NCBI GenBank assembly: GCA_030146745.1
Contig: JASLBD010000483.1
Location: 1-8,944, forward strand
From: Allosphingosinicella sp.
GTDB taxonomy: Bacteria > Pseudomonadota > Alphaproteobacteria > Sphingomonadales > Sphingomonadaceae
Reading direction: 5' to 3'
Length of the DNA stretch: 8,944 nt
Shown: piece after piece, positions 1 through 6,266 of the stretch
How the letters are laid out: each line of letters begins with the position of its first letter
Position numbering within the stretch: the first letter of the stretch is position 1
Translations under genes and position numbers: made by a program
The notes under the pieces: generated by a model
What the model saw: only the letters and a program-made list of their open reading frames with translations
Databases searched by the model: none
Told to the model about the DNA's origin: nothing

Positions 1-941
1 TCGTCGCGCACGAGCTCGCGCACAGCTGGTCGGGCAATCTCGTCACCAACGCCGTCTGGCCCGATTCCTGGCTCAACGAGGGCTTCACCTCCTATTTCGA
101 GAACCGGATCATGGAGGCGCTCTACGGCCCCGGACGCGCCAGCCAGGAGGCCGCTTTGTCGTTCGCCGACATGGAAAGCGCCCTCACCGAGCTCGGCGCC
201 ACGGCGCCCGGGACGCGGCTTCACAATCCCGACGAGACCACCGAGGGCGGCGCCAGCGGCATTATCTACGACAAGGGCGCCTTGTTCCTGAGGACGATGG
301 AACGGATCGTCGGCCGGGAGCGGTTCGACGCCTGGCTTCGCTCCTATTTCGACCGCCACGCCTTTCAGCCGATGACCTCGGCGCTCTTCCTCGCCGATCT
401 TCGAGCCAATCTGATCAAGGGCGACAAGGCGCTCGAGCAGAAGCTGATGCTCGACGAATGGGTCTACAAGCCCGGCCTTCCCGCCAATGCCGTGCGCCCC
501 GATCCGAAGACCTTCGCGCCCGTCGACCAGGCGCTGGCCGCCTTCAGCGGCGGCGGCGCGGCGCCGGCGGACCTGTGGGCGCGCTGGACGACGGCGGAGC
601 GGCTTCGCTTCCTCAACGGGCTTCCGCGCGAGCTTCCCCAGCCGCGCCTCGCCGAGCTCGACCGGACGCTCCAGCTGACCGGAAGCCGTAATTCGGAAGT
701 CCTCTTCGCCTGGCTCCAGCTCGCCCTCGCCAACCGCTACCAGCCCGCGGTGCCGGCCGCCGAGCGCCTCCTGATGTCGATGGGCCGGAGGAAGTTCGTC
801 GCGCCCCTGTTCGAAACCCTGCTCAAGCAGGGCGAATGGGGCCGCCCGATCGCCGAGCGCATCTACGCCAAGGCACGGCCGACCTACCATTCGGTGACCA
901 CGGGCACGGTCGACAAGACGATGAAGGGCGGGGGCGGCTAG
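1..941 (+). CDS. M1 family metallopeptidase, leukotriene A4 hydrolase/aminopeptidase type (C-terminal part, 5' end outside window)
   Basis: The reading frame is open from the left edge (codons from base 3) to TAG at 939-941, giving 312 residues of a longer protein. Seen: the zinc motif HELAHSW at visible residues 3-9, the third zinc ligand in WLNEGF (Glu at visible residue 26), and a Tyr in the GIIYDKG segment at the position of the M1 transition-state tyrosine. The last ~170 residues match the expected helical leukotriene A4 hydrolase C-terminal domain, ending in a typical RPTYHSVTTGTV segment. In this family the enzyme removes N-terminal residues from peptides using one zinc ion. An ATG at 111 is internal and not the start, because the zinc motif lies upstream in the same frame. 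Most of these proteins carry an N-terminal beta domain and often a signal peptide, neither visible here. It converges on the peptide-modification operon; no functional link is evident. Confidence 0.93.
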   Translation, partial: VAHELAHSWSGNLVTNAVWPDSWLNEGFTSYFENRIMEALYGPGRASQEAALSFADMESALTELGATAPGTRLHNPDETTEGGASGIIYDKGALFLRTMERIVGRERFDAWLRSYFDRHAFQPMTSALFLADLRANLIKGDKALEQKLMLDEWVYKPGLPANAVRPDPKTFAPVDQALAAFSGGGAAPADLWARWTTAERLRFLNGLPRELPQPRLAELDRTLQLTGSRNSEVLFAWLQLALANRYQPAVPAAERLLMSMGRRKFVAPLFETLLKQGEWGRPIAERIYAKARPTYHSVTTGTVDKTMKGGGG

Positions 942-955
942 ACCGCCGGCGCCCG

Positions 956-991
956 GCCGGCACCCCACCGTTGCGGGCGAAGGGTGCCGGC
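956..991. terminator. GC-rich hairpin between convergent genes, possible bidirectional terminator
   Basis: Perfect 10-bp inverted repeat GCCGGCACCC / GGGTGCCGGC with a 16-nt loop, lying in the 81-bp gap between the stop of the M1 peptidase gene (941) and the stop of the thioredoxin-like gene (1023). Position between two convergent stops suggests termination for both. There is no T-tract on either side, so intrinsic termination would be weak and the role is inferred from position. Confidence 0.5.
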
Positions 992-1022
992 GATTCGAAC
1001 CTGTATCGGGCGATCCAGACGG

Positions 1023-1532
1023 TCACCCGGCGCCTTCCCGCATCTGGCCGGCGAACGTCCGCCAGTCCTCGTCGCCGAGATAATTGCTCGCCTTCACCGT
1101 ACCGTCGGAATCGATGAAGATATAGGCGGGCGCAGCAAGGTGGGGATTGAGGGATGCGAGGCCCGGCTCGTCGAGGTCGGTAATCCGGTCGGACAGCGCC
1201 GTGCCTGCGATCAGGCCTGATATATCGCCCAGGCCGACGATCCGCAGCGTCACCCCTGCCCTCGCCATGCCCGGCAGCAGGTCCGCGAGTTCGGCGACCT
1301 TGCCGCGGCAGGCCGGGCAGCCCTCTGAAAGGAAGACGATGACGGCCGGCTGTCCCTCCAGATCGAGGCCCGCGGCGGCGGGTGGAACCGGAGTGCCGAC
1401 CGGCACCGTCAAGGGACCCGGCGTCCTCGCTGCCGGGCGCAACGCCGCCGCCAGCTTCAGCGTCAGGAAGAGGTTGAGCGCGGTTGCCGCCGTTACGGCC
1501 AAGAGCACGAGGGCCGTGAGATTGCCGTCCAT
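1023..1532 (-). CDS. MauD-like membrane-anchored thioredoxin-fold protein (CPAC active site)
   Basis: 169 residues. Residues about 6-29 form one hydrophobic N-terminal membrane anchor, followed by a Pro/Ala-rich linker (31-55) and a thioredoxin-like domain. The redox motif CPAC is at 72-75, directly after the strand AVIVFLSEG. A Pro at 135 before YIFIDSDG fits the cis-Pro loop, and the next strand carries the usual 'D.dG.v' turn. The TlpA/MauD arrangement puts the catalytic domain on the periplasmic side, where such proteins reduce, oxidise or isomerise disulfides. It starts 9 nt after the stop of the MauE-like gene and is the last gene of the five-gene minus-strand operon; its own ribosome-binding site is weak, which fits translational coupling. 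MauD proteins support disulfide formation in methylamine dehydrogenase, but no mau structural gene is here. I infer it serves the two-cysteine peptide made by this operon. Confidence 0.82.
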   Translation of the reverse strand: MDGNLTALVLLAVTAATALNLFLTLKLAAALRPAARTPGPLTVPVGTPVPPAAAGLDLEGQPAVIVFLSEGCPACRGKVAELADLLPGMARAGVTLRIVGLGDISGLIAGTALSDRITDLDEPGLASLNPHLAAPAYIFIDSDGTVKASNYLGDEDWRTFAGQMREGAG

Positions 1533-1541
1533 CCCGGGTGC

Positions 1542-2060
1542 TTACCGCGCCAGGGCGGCGATCTCGCCGAGGTTGGTCGAAACGAGAAGCAGGATGAGCG
1601 CGGTTCCGGCGAGAAGGGCCCACGCCATGACGTCCAGCCCCTGCACCTTCGGCGCCTGGACCAGATAGAAGAGGGCCGCGGCGATCAGCATCCCGTTGCG
1701 GACGAGATCATGGCCGGTGATCGGACCGCCCCGGCCGCCGAAGCAATTGCAGCTGATCCGGCGGCCCTTCCTCAACGCGACCGCGATCGCGATTCCGAAC
1801 AGGGTGAACAGCAGCAGAGCGGCGGCCATGCCGGCGGCGGCCGGGCGTCCGCCGGCGAGCAGGAGCAAGGCGATACCCGCCTCGCCGGCGATCACGCCGG
1901 CGGCGGCTGCGCGGGTCGCTCGCGGGCCGAGGCGCGCCAGCGCGGCGACGGAGTCTTCGAAGCTCTCGCGCCGCAACGCCTTTCCGGCCGAGGCCGCGGC
2001 GAGCAGCAGCAGGACGTAGAGCCGGCAGATCTCGGCTGCGTAGGAGGCTGTGCTGTTCAC
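1542..2060 (-). CDS. MauE/DoxX-like redox-associated integral membrane protein
   Basis: 172 residues from a GTG at 2060-2058. Start choice: the GTG shares bases with the TGA of the upstream protease gene (GTGA overlap) and a GGGGGAG ribosome-binding site sits five bases upstream. Four hydrophobic segments are visible at about 11-26, 50-70, 74-96 and 124-165 (the last probably two passes). A CNCF motif at 104-107 follows the basic stretch RKGRR, the position of the conserved 'C-x-C-F-G' motif in MauE-type proteins. Family members are thought to pass electrons to or from a thioredoxin partner, and here the partner is the CPAC protein encoded next. An accessory redox role in peptide maturation or export is inferred from the operon. 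The DoxX/MauE superfamily is broad, so the exact subfamily is unsure. Confidence 0.78.
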   Translation of the reverse strand: MNSTASYAAEICRLYVLLLLAAASAGKALRRESFEDSVAALARLGPRATRAAAAGVIAGEAGIALLLLAGGRPAAAGMAAALLLFTLFGIAIAVALRKGRRISCNCFGGRGGPITGHDLVRNGMLIAAALFYLVQAPKVQGLDVMAWALLAGTALILLLVSTNLGEIAALAR

Positions 2061-2932
2061 TGGGTCTCCCCCGAAGCCCAATCGGGTCCGGGGGCCCCGG
2101 GTCGCCGGCGGCGCGCGGTCCAGCCTTGGACGGTCGCGATAAGGACGTCGGTCCAACCATCCTCCTCGCTGCGCCGCGCGCTCGGTCCGACGCTCCCGCG
2201 CAGCGCGCGCGCGATGGTCAGCGCCGGTGCCGCAATGGCCGCGTCCCACTGTACCGGCAGTCCGATCGCGGCGAGATCGGAGGGAGAGAGCGGGAAGCCG
2301 TGGGAGTGACGGCCGCGGATCAGCGCGGCGCCGACCGCCGCCCTGGCTTCGGCCGAGGAATCCGGCATTCCGAGCGCAAGCAGCTCGGCGCAGATCGCCT
2401 CGACCTCCAGCGTCGCCCGATAGAAGGCGGCGAGGGTCGTCGGGAAGATGCTCGCCGATAGGATCGACAAGGCGTTTGCGCCCGCCTCTTCACTCCCGAT
2501 CCCGAACCAGCGCTCTGCCATCTCGCCGAACAGGCGGACGTCCTCCGCGGCGATCGCCCCCGGGCCGCCATCGCCCGAGGCGCCAGCCTGGAGCTGCGGA
2601 TCGACGGGGCTGAACACCGCCACGGGTGCGGCGAGGATCTCGAGTCCCGCCACAGCGAGAAGGGTGCCGGCGGATTCGCACCGGTCGGGGATGAGGAAGG
2701 ACAAGCGGCCGGCGAATTCGTGAAGGAGCATCGCGATCCGCCTTGCCGCCCCGATCTGCCCGCCTCGGCAGTAGAGGAGGACGTCGAGCCGGCCCGCCGG
2801 CGCCGGCGCGATGTCGCCCAGCCGCTCGTGGAGGAAGGGCAGCAGGTCGAGATCGAGGTTGGTCGCGGCAACGACCAGCACCCTGCTGCCCCGCGCCCGT
2901 TCGATCAACTCCAGATGGCGCCTCAGCTGCAC
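2057..2932 (-). CDS. SDH_sah-type serine protease (Clp/crotonase fold)
   Basis: 291 residues from a GTG at 2932-2930. This start has a GGGGGAG site four bases upstream and overlaps the end of the ATP-grasp gene by 10 bp; a TTG at 2965 in the same frame lacks a binding site. The SDH_sah/ClpP-like pattern is clear: strand VLLYCRGGQ at 51-59, then IPDRCESAGTLLAVAG at 81-96 with the presumed nucleophile Ser87 in SAGT, then SPVDPQL at 108-114, and late in the protein the HGFPLSPSDLAAIGLPV block at 211-227 with His211. No signal peptide is visible, so it is probably cytoplasmic. The family contains ClpP-fold proteases sometimes named serine dehydrogenase proteinase. The last 40 residues are charged and low in conservation. 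In this operon, cleaving the leader from the modified peptide is the simplest job, but this is inference; the family is not a standard RiPP leader peptidase. Confidence 0.85.
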   Translation of the reverse strand: MQLRRHLELIERARGSRVLVVAATNLDLDLLPFLHERLGDIAPAPAGRLDVLLYCRGGQIGAARRIAMLLHEFAGRLSFLIPDRCESAGTLLAVAGLEILAAPVAVFSPVDPQLQAGASGDGGPGAIAAEDVRLFGEMAERWFGIGSEEAGANALSILSASIFPTTLAAFYRATLEVEAICAELLALGMPDSSAEARAAVGAALIRGRHSHGFPLSPSDLAAIGLPVQWDAAIAAPALTIARALRGSVGPSARRSEEDGWTDVLIATVQGWTARRRRPGAPGPDWASGETQ

Positions 2933-3939
2933 CCGGCTCCCCCGCGGGCGCCGGCGATCAGGCAATCGGCCAGCGCACCGGTCATGTCGAGCTCCGGTAC
3001 AAGCTCCTCGACGAACAGGAACTGCCCGCCCGGATTATTCTCGAGGAAGACATATTCTTCGTCGGGCGTAACGATGATGTCCATTGCGCCGAAGGTCAGG
3101 CCGTAGCTGTGGACGAAGGCTAGGCAGCGGCGCTCGATCTCGGGCGGCAGCGTCGCCGCCTCGTAGAGGATCTCGGCCGAAAAGTCGCGAAAGTCGATCC
3201 TCGTGCGCGGATCGTCCTGCGAGTGGATCCGGGCCGCGAACGCCTTGTCCCCGATCACCGTCACTCGAAGTTCGTGGCGCTTGGGAATATAATGCTGGAA
3301 GAAGCAGGGCAGCTCGGCGACCGCCTCGAGCATGTCCTCGTCCGCCGGGTCCACGAGGGTCGTTCCGAGGCCGCCGGCGATGCGCTCGTCCCGTTCCACG
3401 GCGTCGGCGGCGAGGAGGGGGTACGATAGGGCCTTGAACGCTAGACCGTGGCCGGCGCGCGCTCCGAACGCCTTTACCGCGGCGCTCCGGCTGGTGACCA
3501 TGGAAGGCGGCACCGCGAAACCGAGGCGGGACGCACGCTGCAGCTGCTCCCCCTTCCACAGGGCGCCTCTCACCGCCAGCGGATGGCTCATCCAGTAGCA
3601 GTCGAGCGAGTGGATCAGGCTGAACAGGATGTGCTCGGCCTCGGCGGTAGCGTAGGCGCGCTCCTGCGTCCCGAGCTCCGAGGAGCGGAAGCCGAAATCG
3701 GCCGTCTTCCGTATCCACACAGCGCCGATCTCGGCGATGGAAAGGCGTTCGCCGCTTCCGATCCGCTCGAGCTCCCCCTCCCAGCGTCCGCCGGTGAATT
3801 CGAGGACGATCTCGAACTGGCCGGGAAAGGCATCGAGATCGAGGCGGAACGGCCGCCCGCCCCGCGCCGCGATGTTCGCCGCGACGATGTCGGCGTGGAG
3901 ATCGTCGGCGTTGCTGAGGATCAGTATCCGTTCGGGCAT
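2923..3939 (-). CDS. MvdC/MvdD-like ATP-grasp ligase, probable RiPP (graspetide-type) maturase
   Basis: 338 residues from an ATG at 3939. Seen: an N-terminal Rossmann-like region beginning MPERILILSNADD with the VWIRK segment at 74-78; KGEQLQRASRLGFAVPPSMVTS at 129-150, the usual entry to the ATP-grasp fold; Lys169 in FKAL; the hinge segment FFQHYIPKRHELRVTVIGDK at 213-232; DFRDF at 249-253; and metal-binding residues Asp287 (GAMDIIV) and Glu300/Asn302 in FLENNPGGQF. The MvdC/MvdD family phosphorylates Asp/Glu side chains of a precursor peptide and joins them to Ser/Thr or Lys, closing ester or amide rings. Length matches the family. The gene follows the small Cys-ended peptide gene after a 97-bp gap containing a hairpin and overlaps the protease gene. 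The binding site before this ATG is weak, consistent with low enzyme expression relative to the peptide. Nothing essential appears to be missing. Confidence 0.9.
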   Translation of the reverse strand: MPERILILSNADDLHADIVAANIAARGGRPFRLDLDAFPGQFEIVLEFTGGRWEGELERIGSGERLSIAEIGAVWIRKTADFGFRSSELGTQERAYATAEAEHILFSLIHSLDCYWMSHPLAVRGALWKGEQLQRASRLGFAVPPSMVTSRSAAVKAFGARAGHGLAFKALSYPLLAADAVERDERIAGGLGTTLVDPADEDMLEAVAELPCFFQHYIPKRHELRVTVIGDKAFAARIHSQDDPRTRIDFRDFSAEILYEAATLPPEIERRCLAFVHSYGLTFGAMDIIVTPDEEYVFLENNPGGQFLFVEELVPELDMTGALADCLIAGARGGAGCS

Positions 3940-3993
3940 GGCAGGTGCCCGCGCAGGGCGCGAGAGCGGATCAAAGCCACTGCCGGGAGTAAA

Positions 3994-4019
3994 GGCCCCC
4001 CGGCAACGTCCGGAGGGCC
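3994..4019 (-). terminator. Intercistronic hairpin, candidate partial terminator/attenuator or mRNA stabiliser
   Basis: A 10-bp stem with a 6-nt loop lies 18 nt after the stop of the small peptide gene. Read as minus-strand RNA, every pair forms, one as G-U; on the plus strand that position is C-A, so the structure is favoured in the operon transcript. Only a short UUU follows. The usual purpose of such an element in peptide clusters is to let more precursor than enzyme mRNA accumulate; that role is inferred. Confidence 0.6.
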
Positions 4020-4036
4020 CCTCATAGCTCTGCTGG

Positions 4037-4216
4037 TCAGCACCACATGCCGTTGTCGCGTCCGCGGTACTGGCCCCAGGCATCGTAGTCACTTCGGGCG
4101 TGGGGTTCGGTGCAGCCCATCGCCGAAATTTCAGACCGCGCCTTCCACTTGGCGCCGTTCCGGTTTTCGGTCTTCTCTGCGAGTTTGAAAGCGAAGGTTT
4201 TCTTCTCGAAGCCCAT
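4037..4216 (-). CDS. Small Cys-terminated peptide, probable RiPP precursor of the ATP-grasp system
   Basis: 59 residues, starting at an ATG with AAGGA nine bases upstream (a GTG 21 bases earlier at 4237 is unsupported because the Shine-Dalgarno would lie inside it). Residues 1-27 are Lys-rich with an amphipathic FAFKLAEK segment (8-15), loosely resembling the PFFARFL helix that graspetide ligases bind. Residues 28-59 are different: no Lys, Ser/Thr at 28, 31, 36 and 42, acidic residues at 29, 37, 43, 45 and 54, and many aromatics, Gly and Arg. The only two cysteines are Cys35 and the last residue, Cys59, in the ending GMWC. I see no known graspetide core repeat (TxKYPSD or similar). Its place as the first gene before an ATP-grasp ligase, protease and thiol-redox pair is the main reason to call it a precursor. 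I infer that about residues 34-59 are the core. Confidence 0.75.
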   Translation of the reverse strand: MGFEKKTFAFKLAEKTENRNGAKWKARSEISAMGCTEPHARSDYDAWGQYRGRDNGMWC

Positions 4217-4245
4217 GTTGAAGATCCTTCTTTCCACGGGAGTTA

Positions 4246-4265
4246 CAGCAGAATCGAATCTGCCG
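4246..4265 (-). promoter_or_regulatory. Inverted repeat/hairpin in the 5' leader of the peptide operon
   Basis: Seven-bp arms around a 6-nt loop (arms CAGCAGA and TCTGCCG on the plus strand, one pair being G-U in the minus-strand RNA). It lies 30 nt upstream of the peptide ATG and before its Shine-Dalgarno, inside the predicted 125-nt leader. It could be a second operator or an mRNA stem; nothing in the sequence decides between them. Confidence 0.35.
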
Positions 4266-4325
4266 TGGCGACATTATTGACACCGCGGTCCCGATGGCAT
4301 TTACAGCCACCTTATTCAAGCACTA

Positions 4326-4355
4326 TTGGCATGATATGGCTGATGCAAGTATAGT
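4326..4355 (+). promoter_or_regulatory. Sigma70-like promoter of the ABC exporter gene
   Basis: TTGGCA, an 18-bp spacer and TATAGT: five of six matches to consensus in both hexamers. The predicted start site near 4362 leaves an 84-nt leader before the exporter's start codon. The -10 box overlaps a palindrome and a divergent -10 box. Confidence 0.6.
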
Positions 4356-4361
4356 ATTGCA
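4344..4361. promoter_or_regulatory. TGCAA-N8-TTGCA palindrome, candidate shared operator
   Basis: An inverted repeat with perfect 5-bp arms spanning the -10 boxes of both divergent promoters. A dimeric repressor bound here would block both the exporter and the peptide operon. The XRE regulator encoded at 6399-7145 is one candidate ligand, unproven: its own promoter shows no copy of this palindrome. Confidence 0.45.
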
Positions 4362-4377
4362 ACTTAGCGAGCGTCTA
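4348..4377 (-). promoter_or_regulatory. Sigma70-like promoter of the peptide-modification operon
   Basis: Read on the minus strand: TAGACG (4 of 6 to the -35 consensus), an 18-bp spacer and TATACT (5 of 6 to the -10 consensus). The -10 overlaps the exporter's -10 back to back. The predicted start near 4341 gives a leader of about 125 nt before the peptide ATG. Weaker than the plus-strand promoter, but the best candidate in the gap. Confidence 0.42.
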
Positions 4378-4445
4378 TGCTGCAGTGCAACATCATGTGA
4401 CTTGCGATTCAGAGCCGTGACTCGGCCATCCGGGCTGTCGGCAAG

Positions 4446-6266
4446 TTGAACGGTTCGGCTCATTCGGTGCCGGCCGCCGACGCTGTTCATTCTCATTTGC
4501 AGCTTGCCCGCCGGCTGCTCGGCCTGTTCTGGCCGCGGGGCGAGCCGGCGCTGAAGCTGCGCCTGGTAGTGGCGCTATCATTGATCGCTGTTGCCAAGCT
4601 CTTCGCCGTGGCGGCGCCCTTCCTTTACAAGAAGGTGGTCGACGCAGTGTCGATGGACGCCGTCATCGTCGTTCCGGTGGCCCTGATCCTCGCTTACGGT
4701 CTCGCGCAGGTCGGTGCGCAGGCCGCCGGGCACCTGCGCCAGCTCGTCTTCGTCGACGTGGCTCAACGCGCGATCCGGCTGACCGCGCTCCAGGTCTTCC
4801 GCCACCTCCACGATTTGTCGCTCCGCTTCCACCTCGACCGCCAGACGGGCGGGCTGTCGCGTGTGGTCGAGCGGGGTACCTATGCAATGGAGTTTCTGGT
4901 CGAGCTGTTCCTCTTCAACCTGCTGCCGACGTTGATCGAGCTGGTCCTCGTCGCTCTCATCCTGTGGAGCTTCTACAGCGCGGATTTCGCCCTGACCGCG
5001 CTCGCAACGATCATGCTCTACGCCGTGCTGACGGTGGCGCTGACCCAAATGCGGGTGCGGATGCACCGCGAGATGAACCGGCGCGACGTCGCGGCGAGCA
5101 CGCGCGCCATAGACAGTCTTCTGAATTACGAGACGGTAAAATATTTCGCCGCGGAGGATTACGAGGCCGGGCGCTACAACGAGGCGCGCAGGAGCTTCGA
5201 GACAGCCGCCGTGCGAAGCCAGCGCGTCCAGTCGGTGCTCGCGATCGGGCAGGCGGCGATCGTGGCCGCCGGGTCTATCGCAGTCCTCCTAATGGCCGGC
5301 AGAGGCGTCGCGGCGGGGACGATGACGGTCGGAGACCTGGTGCTGGTCAACGCCTATCTGCTCCAGCTCTACATCCCGGTGAGCATGCTGGGCACCGTCT
5401 ACGGCAGCGTTCGCCAGTCGGTGGCCGACGTGGAGTCGATGATGGCCTTGCTCGGCCAGCGCTCGGAGGTCGAGGACCGCCCCGGAGCTCCGGCGTTGCG
5501 CGCTGAGCGCGGGCATGTCCGCTTCGACGCCGTGTCCTTCGCCTACGATCCTCGGCGGCCCGTCCTCGACGGTGTCTCGTTCGAAATCCCGCCGGGCCGA
5601 ACGGTGGCGGTCGTCGGGATGAGCGGAGCGGGCAAGTCCACCCTCACCCGCCTGCTTTTCCGGTTCTACGACGTGACCGGCGGAGCCGTGTCGATCGACG
5701 GCCAGGATGTGCGCGACGTGAGCCAGCTCAGCCTGCGGCGGGCGGTCGGGATCGTCCCGCAGGACACGGTGCTTTTCAACGAGAGCGTCTACTACAATAT
5801 CGCCTATGCGCGTCCCGAAGCCAGCCGCGCCGACGTCGAGGAGGCGGCGCGGCTCGCCCGCATCCACGACTTCGTGGAGTCGCTGCCCGACGGCTACGAA
5901 ACGAGGGTGGGCGAGCGCGGGCTCAAGCTGTCGGGCGGCGAGAAGCAGAGGGTGGCGATCGCCCGGCTGATCCTCAAGCAGCCGACCGTGCTGATCTTCG
6001 ACGAGGCGACGAGCGCCCTCGACAGCAGGACCGAGGGCGAGATCCAGGCGAGCGTGAGGGCGGTTTCCGCCGGCCGTTCGGCCCTCGTCATCGCGCATCG
6101 GCTGTCTACGGTGATCGACGCCGACGAGATCCTCGTCCTCGCCGCCGGCCGGATCGTGGAGCGCGGAAGCCATTCGGCCCTGCTCGCCGAGGACGGGGCC
6201 TATGCCGCGATGTGGCGTCGGCAGCTTCGCCGGCGGGAGGAGCCGCCTGCGCCGGTGAGCCCATGA
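4446..6266 (+). CDS. Atm1/HMT1-type ABC exporter (fused permease and ATPase)
   Basis: 606 residues, a half-transporter expected to act as an inner-membrane homodimer. Residues about 35-335 are the six-helix exporter domain; the family block SLLNYETVKYF is at 224-234. The ATPase domain follows: Walker A GMSGAGKST at 391-399, Q-loop PQDT at 438-441, signature LSGGEKQ at 495-501, Walker B VLIFDE at 515-520 and switch His551 in IAHRLSTV. Atm1 relatives export glutathione or glutathione-metal and persulfide conjugates; heavy-metal tolerance is a common annotation. Two positions that I recall as glutathione contacts in the Novosphingobium Atm1 structure look changed: His207 where an Arg is usual, and Ala266 where the N-x-G-Q Asn is usual. 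The substrate may therefore differ, perhaps the operon's peptide. The start is uncertain: TTG at 4446 or GTG at 4467 in the same frame, neither with a clear Shine-Dalgarno, and a stop at 4398 limits upstream extension. It diverges from the peptide operon across a shared promoter region. Confidence 0.92.
   Translation: MNGSAHSVPAADAVHSHLQLARRLLGLFWPRGEPALKLRLVVALSLIAVAKLFAVAAPFLYKKVVDAVSMDAVIVVPVALILAYGLAQVGAQAAGHLRQLVFVDVAQRAIRLTALQVFRHLHDLSLRFHLDRQTGGLSRVVERGTYAMEFLVELFLFNLLPTLIELVLVALILWSFYSADFALTALATIMLYAVLTVALTQMRVRMHREMNRRDVAASTRAIDSLLNYETVKYFAAEDYEAGRYNEARRSFETAAVRSQRVQSVLAIGQAAIVAAGSIAVLLMAGRGVAAGTMTVGDLVLVNAYLLQLYIPVSMLGTVYGSVRQSVADVESMMALLGQRSEVEDRPGAPALRAERGHVRFDAVSFAYDPRRPVLDGVSFEIPPGRTVAVVGMSGAGKSTLTRLLFRFYDVTGGAVSIDGQDVRDVSQLSLRRAVGIVPQDTVLFNESVYYNIAYARPEASRADVEEAARLARIHDFVESLPDGYETRVGERGLKLSGGEKQRVAIARLILKQPTVLIFDEATSALDSRTEGEIQASVRAVSAGRSALVIAHRLSTVIDADEILVLAAGRIVERGSHSALLAEDGAYAAMWRRQLRRREEPPAPVSP

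Noticed and set aside
1023..2060. Methylamine utilisation cluster
   Set aside because: Only the E/D-like pair is present; the neighbours are a protease, an ATP-grasp ligase and a small peptide, not dehydrogenase subunits.
2933..2965. Protease start at TTG 2965
   Set aside because: No Shine-Dalgarno precedes it, while GTG 2932 has GGGGGAG at good spacing and the extra 11 residues are a basic, non-conserved-looking stretch.
4217..4237. Longer precursor starting at GTG 4237
   Set aside because: The AAGGA site that serves ATG 4216 would lie inside the coding region, and nothing suitable lies before the GTG.
4277..4305. TTGACA-N17-TTTACA as the exporter promoter
   Set aside because: The -35 is perfect but the -10 has only three matches; the TTGGCA-N18-TATAGT pair closer to the gene is better overall. 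It could still be a minor second promoter.
4325..4348. Sigma54-like TTGGCA...GC pattern
   Set aside because: The GG to GC spacing is 9 rather than the required 10 bp.
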